DNA of 64,000 nt from Paragordius varius (GCA_964247055.1 OZ176055.1:9238001-9302000); one strand, 5' to 3'; shown: positions 38,191-51,507, counted from the first letter of the stretch. Notes: generated by a model not told the origin, from the letters alone. Numbers and translations are program-made.

Positions 38191-39295
38191 ACACTGTGTC
38201 CAAAATCAAGAGGTATAAAAAATAACCTGATGAAACATATATATTCTGATAGTAAAATGCATCGGGATTATCATAAGGCTTTTGGTTTTGACCCTTAGGA
38301 GTAAAATAAGTAAATTAACACTTTTGTGGTAACTGATGTAACTGCTCCATATCAGAAAATGGAGAAATTTGCGCACATTTTTTTAAACATATTTTTTTAA
38401 TGAAATCTAAAAGCTTCATTCCAAAAAATTCATTAAAATATATCAAAAACTACACAAAAGTAAAACAATATATAAAAAAATTTAATTTAAAATGTTTTAG
38501 TCTTCTAAATAAAGCACTTCTAAACGCAAAAATGCCGATATTGACCGATAAAAATTTTAAGTATATATGATAAATTTTGATATAAACTAAAAATATTCAT
38601 TAAGAAACGCATAACATTTTCAAAAAATAAATTTTTAGCAAAACGCGTACTTCAAACTATTTTGAGTCATGATGGAAACGGTATAAAAACGCTTTGAATT
38701 ATAATATTTCTCTAAATTCAATGATTCTTAACATTTCTATCGCTTCAGAATTTATTTAAAGGTTCGTTTGCGTAATTTTCGGTGAAATTTTTTAAAAACA
38801 CCTAATCGATATTAAATATGAATTTGAGGACGAACTAATATTTTCAATTAAATTCCAAAGTGATAAAAATGTTAAGCATCATTGAATTATAAAGAAAAAG
38901 TGTTTTTATACCGTTTCCGTCATGGCTTAAAATAGTATTTCCAACAAAATTTTGCAAAAAATCAAATTTGTGAAAAAATATGGATTTTTTTAAAAATATT
39001 TTAGTTTATATCCAAATTTAGCATCAATTAAAATTGTTCGCCCAATCCGGGCATTTTTTCTTATATTTTAGGAAAACTAGCCCATTTTAAAAGAGAAAAA
39101 TTTGGGACTTTTGGAGCCCTGATTTCAAAATTAAAATTATATAAAAATATTTTTTGCTTTTATATAGTTATTGATATATTTTAGGGATATATTAAGAGTA
39201 AAGCATTTAGCTTGCATCAAAACATTTTGCCATTTCTGATATGGAGTAATTACCACAAAAGTTAAAAAAAACTTTTTTTTCTGTGGACACTGTGT
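38191..39295. mobile_element. Foldback element, family 3 (1.1 kb)
   Basis: The ends are acactgtgtccaaaatcaag and, inverted, ctgtggacactgtgt. The halves mirror each other over most of their length: e.g. gatggaaacggtataaaaac near 38670 against gtttttataccgtttccgtc near 38910, and ccatatcagaaaatgg near 38348 against its inverse near 39235. No protein is encoded. Same family as 28791 and 10285. Confidence 0.75.
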
Positions 39296-39589
39296 TATAA
39301 ATATTTAAACATATAGAAATTGTAAAATCTTATATATTTTTAGTTTAGTTTTAATATATCCATAACTGGAGTGATGAATAATTCGGTTGTTGCTTTCCAC
39401 TTGGTAAATCTGAAAACTCGAAAACATTGGATTCTGGAAAGCAAAATAAATAACTTTGTAAGCGAAAACTTATTTTTTTGCTTAATTTACTGAAAAGGGG
39501 AGGGATGACTTATGTATGACATGCAATAATATAGTTAAGTAGACTGTCTCTAACACATATGACGTGGATAATGGGGCCCTATTTTTGAC

Positions 39590-39828
39590 TTAAAAATCAG
39601 GTGGGCCGCATTCAAAAAATATGTTAATGAGCATTTTATTATATTTTAAACATGAAAATGTAAATAACTGCCAACACAATATCAATTTATTCCGCCAATT
39701 TTTGTTGGTTTGTTGCCAAAAGAAAAAACTTAAAAAGTTGTGAACATATTCTTGGAATGTATAAAATTTCATATTTTTGCTGGACGTCACATAATATCTA
39801 GGAGGGCCGCATGTCGGATACCCCTGTT
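39590..39828. mobile_element. hAT-like non-autonomous element
   Basis: The left part is caggtgggccgcattcaaaa; the right end, read inward, is caggggtatccgacatgcgg. The cagg...ccgca termini resemble the CAGGGGTGTCC class of hAT ends. It is about 240 bp with no clear target duplication. Confidence 0.45.
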
Positions 39829-39849
39829 TTTTTTCTTTTTCACTAAAGG

Positions 39850-39995
39850 GCAAATTTTAACAGGATTGGATAAAGATTTATCCTTGTCTACCTAAAGCTG
39901 TCAGTGATAATAAAATTTACCCAATTTCGGGGTCAGAACTTAGCATTTAACCCTGAAGTGTTTAGCACCTTCCTTATTATACCATCACATCTTTT
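39850..39995 (-). mobile_element. tRNA-derived SINE (minus), second copy
   Basis: Minus strand 39991 onward reads gatgtgatggtataataagg (A-box-like), then an agttctgaccccga box-B-like word. The body ttatcactgacagctttagg resembles the 20320 copy. Both share gtgatggtata at the head. Confidence 0.55.
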
Positions 39996-41371
39996 TATGT
40001 GAAAATCAAAAACTAATATTTTTTCCTATTTTTGTGTCACATAAAACAACAATTATTGGTCACTTTTAAGTCTAATTCAGTCAAAAGTTTTTCATCTTAA
40101 GCTAAAGATATAGAAATCGAGGTAAAACATAATAAATGCAGGCAAACCTAAGTAGCTAGAACAGCGGATATAGTATAACTAAAAATAAGTAAATAATAAT
40201 ATATCATTTAGTTGTATGAAGTAATTAATTAGAAAAAATGTCATATTATAAGGTTATTATACTTAACACTTTACCTATTTTAATTAGTCGCATTTTTCGA
40301 TTCTTTTACATGTGGAATTTTAAATTAAAAATTGATAACGTGTCATAAGTAAACCAATTAACCCAATCTTTTTTTGAATTTACCATGAGATACACACATA
40401 TTAATGATAAAATTGGCAAATATTGCATATATAAAAAAATTCCGTTCTAAGTTTAAATAATCAGGTAACTATACATTATTATGATTTTTTATATTTGTTG
40501 ATATATAAGCTAATACTAATAAGATAGATTAACTTTGATCAATAAATCATAAAAACGAAAAATGGAGGGCTAATTAAATTTAAAACATAATTTTTCTAAC
40601 TAGCTGTAATAGACTAACTTTCCTAATATTTCTTTATTTTATCGATCAGGTCGAAGGAAAGCAGGAGCTGAGTTTGCTTAAATTATCTTTTATCTCTAAT
40701 GGAACTATTCAACAAACAACCTTTCAGTTTGTAGTTTTATCCGAAATTTATGTGATAAAAAACATGGAATTTGACGCAAATGCAAGTGTTAATGTTATAA
40801 TACACAAAAATCAGCATACAAATGTGTTATGGGCCCCGATTTATCGATGCTAATTTTTTTTGGACACAATATTATGAAACAAACACTTAAATTGTATTAT
40901 TGATATTTATATGTTTATATAATTGATGTGATTGAATTATAACTTTCATACAACTGTACGATTTTTTTTCATATTGGGTACTGTTCAAATAAATTTACAG
41001 GTAAGGCTAACATCAAAATAAAATAATTCATGCCTTCCTTCCTTAACATATTATCTATTCACTAAATTTTTTTCGACAAACAGAGAGAGAGAGATAGGCC
41101 TTCTGTTTTCAAATTTAATTAATTTCAGCAAAAATATATAATTACCATATAATAGAATTTGAACCATGAATTTTAGCACAAGTGTTATTTTTAAATTTAT
41201 TGACCTTTCAATGTATATTAATTTGTAGAGGTTTCAATAACTATAAAATACAATTAATTTTTGTATTTATAATCTAATGTTATCCTTTACAGCTATCTTT
41301 GTGATTGGGGGGATCATGATGACGATGCTAAATAGTTAATTTTTCTGGCGATAAAATTTTTTCATATGTAG

Positions 41372-44300
41372 ATCCAAAATTTTTGTTCGTATTGTGTAGA
41401 TTAGAAATAGATGAGTACAGAACACCACAAACCTTTGATATATGTCGCATAACACCACGGATATATTATGATTTAAATACACTGTTAGACACGTAAGTAA
41501 ATTATTTTACTCTAAACACTTTCGCTCTAAACTTCTACTCAACAGTTCCTACAGATTTATGTGTCGAAACATTTATGTGACACAAGAAGGTGATGCCATG
41601 TTATACAGAGTGCGACCTTTCAAAAGGAATTTAACCCTGAACTATAGCATTGAATATACGAGGAATGACACCTCTTATAATAGGAACACCAATTTAAATT
41701 TTTATACTAATGCCTTAAATTTCGATTTAGAGTCAGATATTTCAAAGCTTTGGTCAATGGGATACACGGTAATTAACAAATTCTAAACAAATTTTATTTA
41801 AATAAATTTAGATGTACGTCGATATATTTCGAGATGATAATCTAAAATACATATGTCCTCTATGGGTAAAGCATTTGAATGATTGTTTCAATTATGCACA
41901 ATACATTGGGTCAATTAATATCGGACATCAGTTGATCAAAGTAATTTAATTTATATGCATAAATTACTTTGCCATTAATTTGACACCTGACGACAATTTA
42001 CTTAGATAAGGATAATACAAAGATATAAACGAATATATTTCTTGGAATATTACACACCAACAATGAACGCAACTATGGATTATATGATAATCAAAACACA
42101 CCCTAAAAATATGGCGATAAAAGAATCAAACCTAACCCTTTTAAAATTAATCTACGAATCAACAAATGATATTTCTCACAATCAAACATCTATCCAAATG
42201 AGATTAAGCAATTTGAATGTGATTCTCAAACATTGTAATGATAAAAGTGAGTAGATTTGGTGTTTTATTTTTTTAAAAGCGACAATGCCGAAATTTTAAT
42301 GCAAACAGTTAAACCAAATCGCTTTTTCCAAAAAAGCAAAGTGGCTCTATTCAATATGAGAGAAACGACACATAAGCGAAAAATGTGCAAAAAATTGTTT
42401 ACCCCAAACGATAATAATATGATTGTTGTTTCAGTAAACCATATGTAAAAGCAAGTTTTAAATTGTTTATATTAACAAAAACATTTTTTTAAAAAAATAA
42501 AGAAAGCAGCCGATAACGAGTCTAAGTAATTAAATCCAATATAAAATTTAGCATCCTCAATAATATCGATAAAATGTATTTTTATAAGTATAATAAATGG
42601 TTTGGTAATATTTTGTAAATATATTATAGATCAAGCGAATCAACCTCTTTATGATTCATTTTATATATATATTCTGATAATTTGTTTAATAAAAATTTTT
42701 TAAACGCTTAATGTAAAAATAAATTATTAGATTTAAAAATATAGAGCCATTCAAAAAACAGTAAAATTGATGTCAAACGTTGTTACACGCACCAACCTAA
42801 AAATAATTAGTTGTTAATAGACTGATTTTTATTATAAAGTATAATATATTTAGTTTATGAAGGATGTGGTCAACGGATTTTATGTGTGTAGGTAGCCAAA
42901 ATTTAAATTCCGTAAGTGCACAATTTTTCCAATGTCAGCCCTAGGCAGGCGAAAGCCTGTGATAATACTCTGTCCTAAAATATATATAGAATAAAGAAAG
43001 TCCAGAATTTTTAAAATACTTAATATTATTCTTAAACATCATTAGGTTTCTCTAATTATTCAATGTTTTTGGATGAAACCACCTTTTTGGATAAAAGTAT
43101 GATGTATATATAAATATATATAAAAGAAATTTATATATTGCTCAATGATGACTCATGTAATTGGGATCTACCTCCTGGAATATATAATTTTATCTCAAGT
43201 TCTAATTTGAAGGAAAAGTTTATGTAAGAAATTTCATAGTATAACATAAACCATTTACAGTTAAATTTCACTCTCGAACAGTGCAAATTCACCCTTGAAC
43301 ACAAATCGACTCTCGAACAATTTAAATTCACCCTAAAATATTAATATATTCTGCTTAAATTTAATATAATGCAAAAATAATAAACTATTGTCGTAAAAAT
43401 ATATTTCTTATTAATGATGAGTCATATTAGCGCGAAAACACATAATTATTTTTAGGGTGAATTTGAATTGTTCAAGGGTGAATTCGAATTATAAATGGTA
43501 TATATATATATTATATATATATCTAATTTATAGTAATCTTCCGGTCCATTTTTATTCACATATAAAAAAAATTGTGGCAATGTTTCCTACACGGTTTATA
43601 CAAACCTTTCAATCCAATAATAGAATTGTAATGACCCTACATAATCGTTTTGCAAAGCATCATATGATGGATGAACGTTTAAATTTTAGCTTCACCTCGC
43701 AGGTAAATATTTTTTTTTAAAAAAAATAATTTGAAAGCAAGTGGTCACCCCTATCAGTTAAATTTGTCATCCGATAAAATTCTCCTTTTTGAAAAAAATT
43801 GAATTTGCCTGTTTCTTACATAAGAAAATATTCATTTTGGCATGCCAAAAAACTAATTTTTTTAGAAAGTTTTGGAAAAATATATACCATAGGGTATTCC
43901 CAGTTGCCGTAAAAGTCCGTTTCTTTAATACAAAAATAAATTTAGATAATTCAAATAATAATAAAATTAATTATGGTATCCTATATGTACGGTCGTACCT
44001 ATTTTTATGCTTTATCACATGTTTTGTATAACAATCCAGCATAAATCGCGCAATCTACACGGCATTTTTACGTTTATTTTAAGAGTAGCCCAATTTTAAG
44101 GGGGGGGGGGCATGATTTTAGGGCAGTGGTATTCTGCAAAATTGGCGGGCCAAATAAGATGATTTTTTTGTCTCAAGGGCCATTACACAAATATTGCATG
44201 GCGTGGTAAGCACATACTTATAAAACAAATTGCAGGTTATAATATTTTGATAATATTTCTACAAAATGGTGGTATTTTAATTTTAATATTAACCAATAAT

Positions 44301-47300
44301 TTTTGACAAAACTGGATAACAGGCCAATCAAACATTTTATCCCTACAACTTTAAACTCAAATATGCCCTTATCCCTTGCAATTTTTTTTGCTATATTTCT
44401 TTTAAACTCGAATCATTATAATCAATATAAGATCATATGAAAACCGAATTTTAAGGGAAAACGGAAACCTTTTTTTATAAAATGAAATTTTAAAATTGAG
44501 AAATTACTAACGAAATTGTTAATAAGGATAAATAAATAATAAACAATCGCATTTAGGATTCCTAAATTAATAATTTTAGGAAATCAAAAACTAATTTTAA
44601 ATCAGGCCATTAAAAAGCACTTTTATGGCCGCGGTTTAAGTCTCACTCCTTTATGGGCTTACATTCAAAAATTAATATATTTTTATTTGTTTTTTAAATA
44701 TATTTTTATAATATGTATTAACAAAAGATTTTGGTTAGAATCCGTTGGTTTTTAGCAAAAAATCGCTAAAATGAGTAACTAAATTTTCGTTCTATATGCA
44801 GTTACCACAAATTTCTTAAGAGACTTGTAAGTCCCTAAACTAAAAGTTTGAAGAGAATCCTGATCACTTCAATCAGAATATAAATGTTTCATCAGGATAA
44901 GATAGTAATCTTTATGTGAACTGATTTTATTATATTTTTAATTAATCTTCTTTCTGCCTAAAGTTGCCATTTTGCCGTTAGCTGACAAAAACCATTTTTG
45001 CTTATATTAGAACGTTATTGCATATTAACAAAAATAAATTTTATCAATGTTTGAATGTTAAAATAGCACATAACATTTTTACATTTATTTATAGTATAGT
45101 TTTAATTTATCCACAACTGGAGCAATGAACTATTCGGATGTTGCTTTTCACCTGATAAATCTTAAAACCAGAAAAGATTGGATAATGGAAAGCAAAATCA
45201 AAAACTTTGTAATGAAAACGCTATTTTATTGTTAAAGATTTTGAACAAGGGTTGTTTTAATATATATTTTATGTATATAATTACCAGAGGTGTCCAACAT
45301 TCGGCCCCCAAAATAAAATGCTAGCCCGCGAAAAATATGAAAAAGTCCAAACATATTAAAAAAATCATAATAATTTAAATCTTAATAAAATTGATACTTC
45401 GACAAATTTTCTGCATAAGTCTTTCCATTTGTTGGCAAACTAATCAAAAATGATAAAAGGAATGTTAGTTTCGTTAATATTGTTAACGAGAAAGAATATT
45501 TTATGTTATAATAATAATTTGAATTCTCGTAAAATTTATTAAATTAAACTATATTCAAAATTTTCGATACATGGTAATATCTTTTTTCAATGGATGAACT
45601 AAAAACAAAAGAAATGATATAGACAAAATAGAATTAAAACTAAGTACTAATAAATCTAGAATATGATGAAAAATATAAAATGTATAAATGTCCATGTGGT
45701 TTTCTTTCTTGTTTTTGACGTGGAATTGTAAATATTTTAAAATAATCTGTTACTTTAGGTACGCTTTGGTGACATTATTTAATTCTTTTCTTATTGTATT
45801 TTATCAATATTATTTTTTTTGTTTTTAGTTCATCCACCATTGAAAAAGATACTACGGTGTATCGAAAATTTTGGATGGATATAGGTAGGGGTAGGTAGGT
45901 AATTCCTTAGGTCGGTTCGACCCCTTGGAAATTATAATACGAACTCTCTCCACTTGTCTCTTTCCCATGCTATTTCTTTCAATTACCTTATACATCTACC
46001 AGATTTCTTCTTTACAGTATCCAGCCATCTTAACATCGCTCCTCCTTTTTTTCTTTTCCCTTAAACTTTTCCAAAAATTGAATCCTTCTCAAAACATGTA
46101 CTTCTTAAAATAGTTCAATTTAATAAATTTTTTACGAGATTTTAAATTATTATTTTAATATAAAATATTAGTTTTATTGTTTTCCTATATCTTTTTACAG
46201 TCTCATATGCTTAAAACATATCAAATATTTATTAATGCCCATATATTTTTCGACTGCGGGCCCATGATGCCATTTGTGTTGGAAACCCCTGATTTAGACA
46301 ATTATTAATAATTCATTGTGGTTATTTTAAGATTAAATAAATATTTTTAAGTAAATTTTTAAATCTAAAGTGGATTTTTAAAGGAAGTTCTCGCGTAGAA
46401 AACACGTTTTTTTGATTATACTATAACAAACATAAAATTTATTTTATGTTTTATATATAAAACATTTTGTGTTGTTTAATTAACAACTAAATTTTAATAA
46501 CCATTATTTATTATACTACGTAGTTTTATCAATAAAATGCACCAATTTTATTAAATAACTATTATTTATAAAAAAGAGATCCGAAACCGTTTTGCAACCC
46601 TAATTGAAGGAAATGCATAGGTGGTCAAATTTTTAGAGGGGTCGGCAATAAATAAATTTTGGTCGTAAGGCGTGGACAAAGATTGTGAACCACTGATATA
46701 AATTTACTCAAATTTTTCAATTCTTTTTGTTTTTATTCCTGTTTCCCATTCTTCTTACCAAAATTTTGCATGGCCTAAAACCATATTTATAAAAGAAATA
46801 TTGGTATTCACCATCGATATTTTTAATATTAAAAATATATAATATATTTTCCAAGTTAAAATTTATCATAAAATTATCCGTTAGATATATTTTTTTTCTT
46901 TTATGAGTTTTTGGATTTTAAAGCCCCATCAATTATCCATAAAAATATTTTCATCTAAGGAAAACTAAATAAACTTGGAAAATATGTATATATATATATA
47001 TATATGAAGTATACACTCATTATTATAGTTTTAAGTTAAAATCTTAATATTATTACCATTTATAATACAAATTTATACTAATATATTTAAATATAACTTG
47101 AAATTACACTAAATAATTTTTGCAGTGATTATTTCAAAATCAATTTACACACATTTTAAAAGTTTACAACGGTTATTGTATTTTATAGAAATTAACATAT
47201 TTATGTTATTTATTAATAAAAAATGGTTGAATAAAAGTTAACCCATGTTTTTGTTTAAGTTATCGGTCAAATTCATATTTTTTTTATAATTAAATTATTT

Positions 47301-47506
47301 AGGTAGAAGGGAAGCAAGAACTAAGCATGATAAAATTAGTTTTTGTATTCAATGGAACCATTCACCAAACTATTTATGAATACGCAATTCTCACCAAAAT
47401 TAGTGTCATAAAAAACATGGAATTCGAAGCGAACACAACTGTCAATATTTTAATACACAAACATCAAAAAACAAATGTGGTATGGGCTCCCATCTATAGA
47501 TGCTAA
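41372..47506 (+). CDS. Orphan secreted-type glycoprotein gene (copy B), 5' end not found
   Basis: I do not recognise the family. Seven exons join in phase to 394 codons ending in TAA: 41372-41492, 41546-41768, 41812-41940, 42006-42246, 43127-43223, 43534-43702, 47303-47506. Each junction has GT...AG and matched phase, and copy A supports the borders. Features: about eight Asn-X-Ser/Thr sequons (NLT, NYS, NDT, NAT, NLT, NQT, NGT, NTT), eight cysteines, no obvious transmembrane segment, and blocks RFMCRNIYVTQEGDAMLYRV, DNLKYICPLWVKHL, CNWDLPPGIYNFIS, RFAKHHMMDERLNFSF and NVVWAPIYRC. This suggests an extracellular protein. No start codon or signal peptide was found; exon 1 begins in phase, so an upstream exon is expected between 40854 and 41371. 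Early introns are 53, 43 and 65 nt. The last is 3.6 kb and full of mobile elements. Confidence 0.75.
43245..43504. mobile_element. MITE, family 1, in intron 5 of copy B
   Basis: Left end aaaccatttacagttaaatt with acaaatcgactctcgaacaa; right end tgaattcgaattataaatgg followed by tatata. It nearly fills the intron 43224-43533. Confidence 0.75.
44124..44646. mobile_element. hAT non-autonomous element
   Basis: The left end cagtggtattctgcaaaatt with gggccaaataagatgatttt resembles the 4088 element. The right part aaaaagcacttttatggccg then cggtttaagtctcactc matches its right end. It is in the last intron of copy B. Confidence 0.6.
45285..46291. mobile_element. hAT-type element with a LINE 3' fragment inside
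   Basis: The left end is cagaggtgtccaacattcgg; the right end, read inward, is caggggtttccaacacaaat. These are the CAGGGGTGTCCAACA-type termini of hAT elements. The interior has no hAT coding sense but holds a LINE end fragment (45890-46060). Confidence 0.6.
45890..46060 (-). mobile_element. LINE fragment, extreme C-terminus
   Basis: The minus strand reads LRWLDTVKKKSGRCI, then a stop, then LKEIAWERDKWREFV. This matches the last residues of many LINE polymerases (RWxDxV...AxDRDKWRxxV). It is dead and short. Confidence 0.6.
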
Positions 47507-47768
47507 ATCATCTTAATTTTTTTATAATTCGCTAAATTTAAAGTAGAAATTAAAATTACAAGGACAAAACCTAAAAAATAAAAAACACTATTTTGCATAG
47601 AAAAAAACCATGTTCATGTTTAACCGTATTTTAATCTATATGGTTTTTATATTGGATAATGTTTTTTATGTATTATAAGACACATGAGAACAATATTATT
47701 ATAATAATTTGTGATGAATAATGTGTGAATAATTCAATCAATAAACTATTGACGGTATAATCAATAAA

Positions 47769-49819
47769 TTAAATCTTTTTGGTGACATTTTGGTTTAAAA
47801 GTACTTGTTGTGAATTTTTATCTTCAGGAACCGTAAGGACGCGCGCAATCTTAATTTCAATGTTTGGGAAGTATTGTTTAATAAAAGCTTTTAGAGCTGC
47901 GTTTTCTTGATTCACATAACGTAATTTGAAAGCTGTATCAAGGTCTGTAGATTGGGTTATGTTAGTTTTATCTGTATTATTTTGTGGAATTTCATCTGTC
48001 ACATCATTGCTGTTGTTCCCCTTGTTATCTGATAAAAATTATAGTAAAAGTGGAATATATAAAATGTCGATTCAAAGCTATGTAATATTTTTTATATATA
48101 TTTTAATATTGTGTCTGATAAACTTTATTTATAGAAAATGAATATTCACAATTCTAATTTTATTAATTTATTTTGCGAAAAGCGGAAAATGACCAATAAA
48201 TACAATCAGGCAGCCTTAATATTTAATAGTTAAAATAGATTGGCATTATAAATTTAATATTTGTAAGAATGTGCTAAATTACCAATAAAGGTGGTGTTTG
48301 TAGTGGTATCATTAGTTATTGGAGACTTCTCTAAAGATTTTATCGTTTGCGGTGTAGAAGTGGTAATAGGAAAAATTTGTCCGATTGTTGAATTTCGGTT
48401 TAGTTTTGTGGTGGAAAGTTTTAACAAGAGTTCACGATTTGCTAATCTGAGGCGTTCACATTCTAGTGCGGCATCCTCGTTCGTTTTGAGTGCATTAAAG
48501 AGATTCTCATTTGCTTGTTTAAGGTCAAAAATGTAATCCACGGTTTTGGCTAATATACCACTTTTACTCTAAAACGTATTACAAATAATTAAAAAATGTT
48601 TGTGACTTTGCAAGCCAAATTAAATGTCTGATAAAAAACACAATACCCTGAACGTTATATTTAAATGTAAAAGTATATTTTATACAAACCTTAATATTAG
48701 GATAAATTTTTTTGCGTGTTTGACCCTTAAAAATCGATAACCCCCTTATAAATGCAAGAATATTCAAAATAAATAAAAATGCATGCTCAACTAAATATAA
48801 AAACAAAATAAATTCTAATAAAATAGGCTTTCAACAAATTTAAGTTATTAATTGAAAAAAAAATTATTTTTTTTTAAATTGAATAATATTATTGATTTAT
48901 ATCAAAGGACAGATATGTTTATTTCGTCTGCTTATTTTTGAAAGCGTCAGTCATGGTTTACTAATAGTAGGAACAATTACCTACTCAGCGACTATTAAAA
49001 AACGATGATTATCTAATAAAAGTTAATTATTTTTACCATTCCTTGTTTGGATTGTCTGGAAAGTTCGGGTGGTAACATCTGGGCCAATTTATTGATCCAT
49101 GTATTAATTTTGTCACGTCGTCTTCTTTCGACCTCATTGTGATTATTTCGTCTTTTTTCTTCTTTAAAACTATTTACCAGGGGTATTAAGCTACCATTAT
49201 TTAGATGATCACTGTTTAGCATTAAGGGTCTTATGTTAAGTGTATCCAACAAATTATTGGATTGAATATTATACGTTCCATTGGAATAAGTGATAACGGG
49301 TTTTGAAACTGTCATTTTGACAGACGATTCATCATTTGTTACCGTTGAGGGTAAAATAATAAATTTTTGATGATGATTACTTGAAGATATTACGGGATGT
49401 TCAAACGTGTTTGATAAAGAATTATTTGAATTAATGTTTTCAAGATTTGCATCTAAAAAATTTAAAAGACAAACGAACCATTTATATATATGAAATGTTT
49501 TTTCTTTTGTTCCGTCTGTTTTGGTATATTTATATCGGTCCCATCAAATGACTTTAAAAACGATATATCCTATTGCATAAAAAAGCAAAAAATACCGTTG
49601 CTACTGAGGAAAGATTCAAATCTTTCTTGACAAAATTTTTTGAGGACTCATTAGGATTATGTATGGGTACCAATTTATAAATTAAATGCCCTAAAATAAA
49701 TGTTTAAATCATTACCATCATCATTTTTTTCTTGCTGAAGAGTGTATTGATTTTCAGCGCTAATGTTTGATTGTAATAAATTGGCGACACTTGAATTTGA
49801 TTCATTTTTGTCGGAGCCA
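47769..49819 (-). CDS. USF: USF-type bHLH-leucine zipper transcription factor, N-terminus not found
   Basis: A predicted E-box (CACGTG) binding activator of the upstream stimulatory factor class. Four in-phase exons on the minus strand: 49819-49716, 49452-49037, 48568-48283, 48028-47769, at least 355 aa. The basic region and helix 1, KRRNNHNEVERRRRDKINTW, are almost the USF sequence (RRAQHNEVERRRRDKINNW). The second half SKSGILAKTVDYIFDLKQAN follows across the exon border, like USF SKACDYIQELRQ. A leucine zipper follows (heptads through LFNALKTNED, LECERLRLANREL). Flanking parts are Asn/Ser/Thr-rich. The first listed exon starts in mid-codon, so at least one upstream exon is missing, probably within 49820-52000. 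The tail of about 120 residues past the zipper is longer than in vertebrate USF. Confidence 0.88.
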
Positions 49820-50668
49820 CTAAAAATATAGATATAACTCACGTGTCTAAAATAGACTTTAAGAAATCCATATTAAGGGGTGTGATGTCACGGGACCTTT
49901 GGTATCATATGTCGTGTAAACAGCTGGTAGTAGGTATGAACATTTTCATAAACCTATTTTGTCCAAAACCACTGTGTAAATTTCTTAAAATATCTCAATA
50001 ACACTAACTTACAGTAAAAAAAATTAAATGAAAAAGTTTCAAAAGGCTTTTTTCTAATACTATATAGCTCACGTGATAATTGTACTACCATTTTTTTAAG
50101 GGGTGTACTCCGTGTTGTCATTGTCAATTTTCTAAAAATTAATATTAGCGTTAAGATTTACAACCATTAGGGTTTTAGTTTTTAAATAGTTTCGGCGACT
50201 AATATTTGAATGTTACCAGTCAATGTCTTATCAGCCAACGTAGTCTCTTTCTTAATAAATTCTGACATTTATATCTTGTACTCATTTATTTAGGGTCGAA
50301 AATGGATCCAATTATACAGGAGTCGATTAATATATTTTTAGTCGTTTTTAAATTCAATCCATATTTTTATGTACAATACGTTTGGAAAAATCTAATTGTA
50401 ATGATATTTATTTTATAATATGGCAAGTGAAAGTTAATTAATAATTTTAATTTGACACTTGTATTATTTTATGAACGCCTATTCTAATGAAATAACCAAT
50501 CAAAGTTATTCTTAAATATTAGATTGGGGACAAAATTGTTTAAGATAAAAGTTTTTCTTAAAAATGTTGCCGTTATAAGTCCTGACTATCGATTACCACA
50601 CCTTTATAAACCCGTTCGTTATATGAAGAATAACCAGTATTGGTTTCAATTTATTAATAATCTAACTT

Positions 50669-50841
50669 AATGGTGATACTTACCAAAAATTTTAAAGGGC
50701 CACAAAATAAAATATTTTTGTTATGTTTTTAGGGCCACAATACCGATGTAATTTCAATTATGCTTTAAACATTTGCAGATATTTAGACGCAAAATAAGTA
50801 CTTGAAGGGAATAAAAAAGCACTTTTAGGAAAGTATCACTG
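50669..50841. mobile_element. hAT MITE
   Basis: The left end tggtgatacttaccaaaaat with agggccacaaaataaaatat and the right end aaaagcacttttaggaaagt then atcactg match the ends of the 4088-6329 transposon. At 173 bp it is a deletion derivative. Confidence 0.65.
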
Positions 50842-51206
50842 ATCTAATTTCTAACCGGGATCTGCCAAAATTTAAATATAAATAAATTCCAACCTTTTAC
50901 TAAAAAATCGGGTTTTAATAAGCTTGGATTTCATAAAAAAATCTTAGAATAGATTGTTAATTTATTTATCCATGCAATGGACTAAACATTGGCATGTATA
51001 ATAATAATAATGCGAACATAATTAAATACTAGATAATGTATAATCAATCATATAAAATCATAATTATATAAAACAAAATTGCATTAAATGCATGAAAATT
51101 ATAAATAAAATTGGTTAAAATGACTCGATTCCATTATTTTGGAGAAATGGTGGAAAATCAAACATAGTTTTAATGTAGATAGTTTTATAAAAAATCATAT
51201 TAAATA

Positions 51207-51507
51207 CATACCATTTACACCTCAAATTAACCATTAAAAAATTCGTATTACTTCTTGAACAATTCAAATTCACCTAAAATAAATTATAAGCTCATAAATG
51301 TTAAACATTACCTATTTTTAAAACGAATTAACATAATACTGGACAAATAATATACTATGCTATAAAAATATTACCGATTAATTAAATTAACCCGGAAACA
51401 CATAATTTATTTGTTATGTGAATTTGAATTGTTTAAGGGTGAATTTAAATTGTTTAAGGGTGAATTTAAATTGATTAAGGGTTATTTTGAGGTGTAAATG
51501 GTTTATA
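51207..51507. mobile_element. MITE, family 1
   Basis: Left end taccatttacacctcaaatt; right end has three near-direct copies of gggtgaatttaaattg ending in gaggtgtaaatggtttatat. The repeated arm shows internal amplification of the terminal unit. Confidence 0.7.

Larger units (their letters stand above)
32820..40853 (+). pseudogene. Decayed first copy of an orphan glycoprotein gene (copy A)
   Basis: Seven exon-like blocks match the intact copy B in order: 32820-32940, 32994-33216, 33260-33382, 33679-33927, 36103-36196, 36269-36390, 40650-40853. The first three introns match B in position and nearly in size (53 and 43 nt for the first two). The end reads TNVLWAPIYRC then stop. Against B, exon 4 is 2 nt shorter and runs into a stop after LNNLND. 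The acceptor of exon 6 has lost its AG (ttgg where B has atag), and exon 6 is 2 nt shorter. So a full protein is unlikely, though exons 1-4 could still give a short product. The last intron is filled with repeats (38191, 39590, 39850). The 5' flank also matches that of B, indicating tandem duplication of the whole gene. Confidence 0.7.

Noticed and set aside
45925-46113. A small hydrophobic plus-strand protein
   Set aside because: It lies antisense to a LINE end fragment inside a hAT-type element.
48291-48536. Plus-strand open frame of 81 codons
   Set aside because: Antisense of the USF-like zipper exon.
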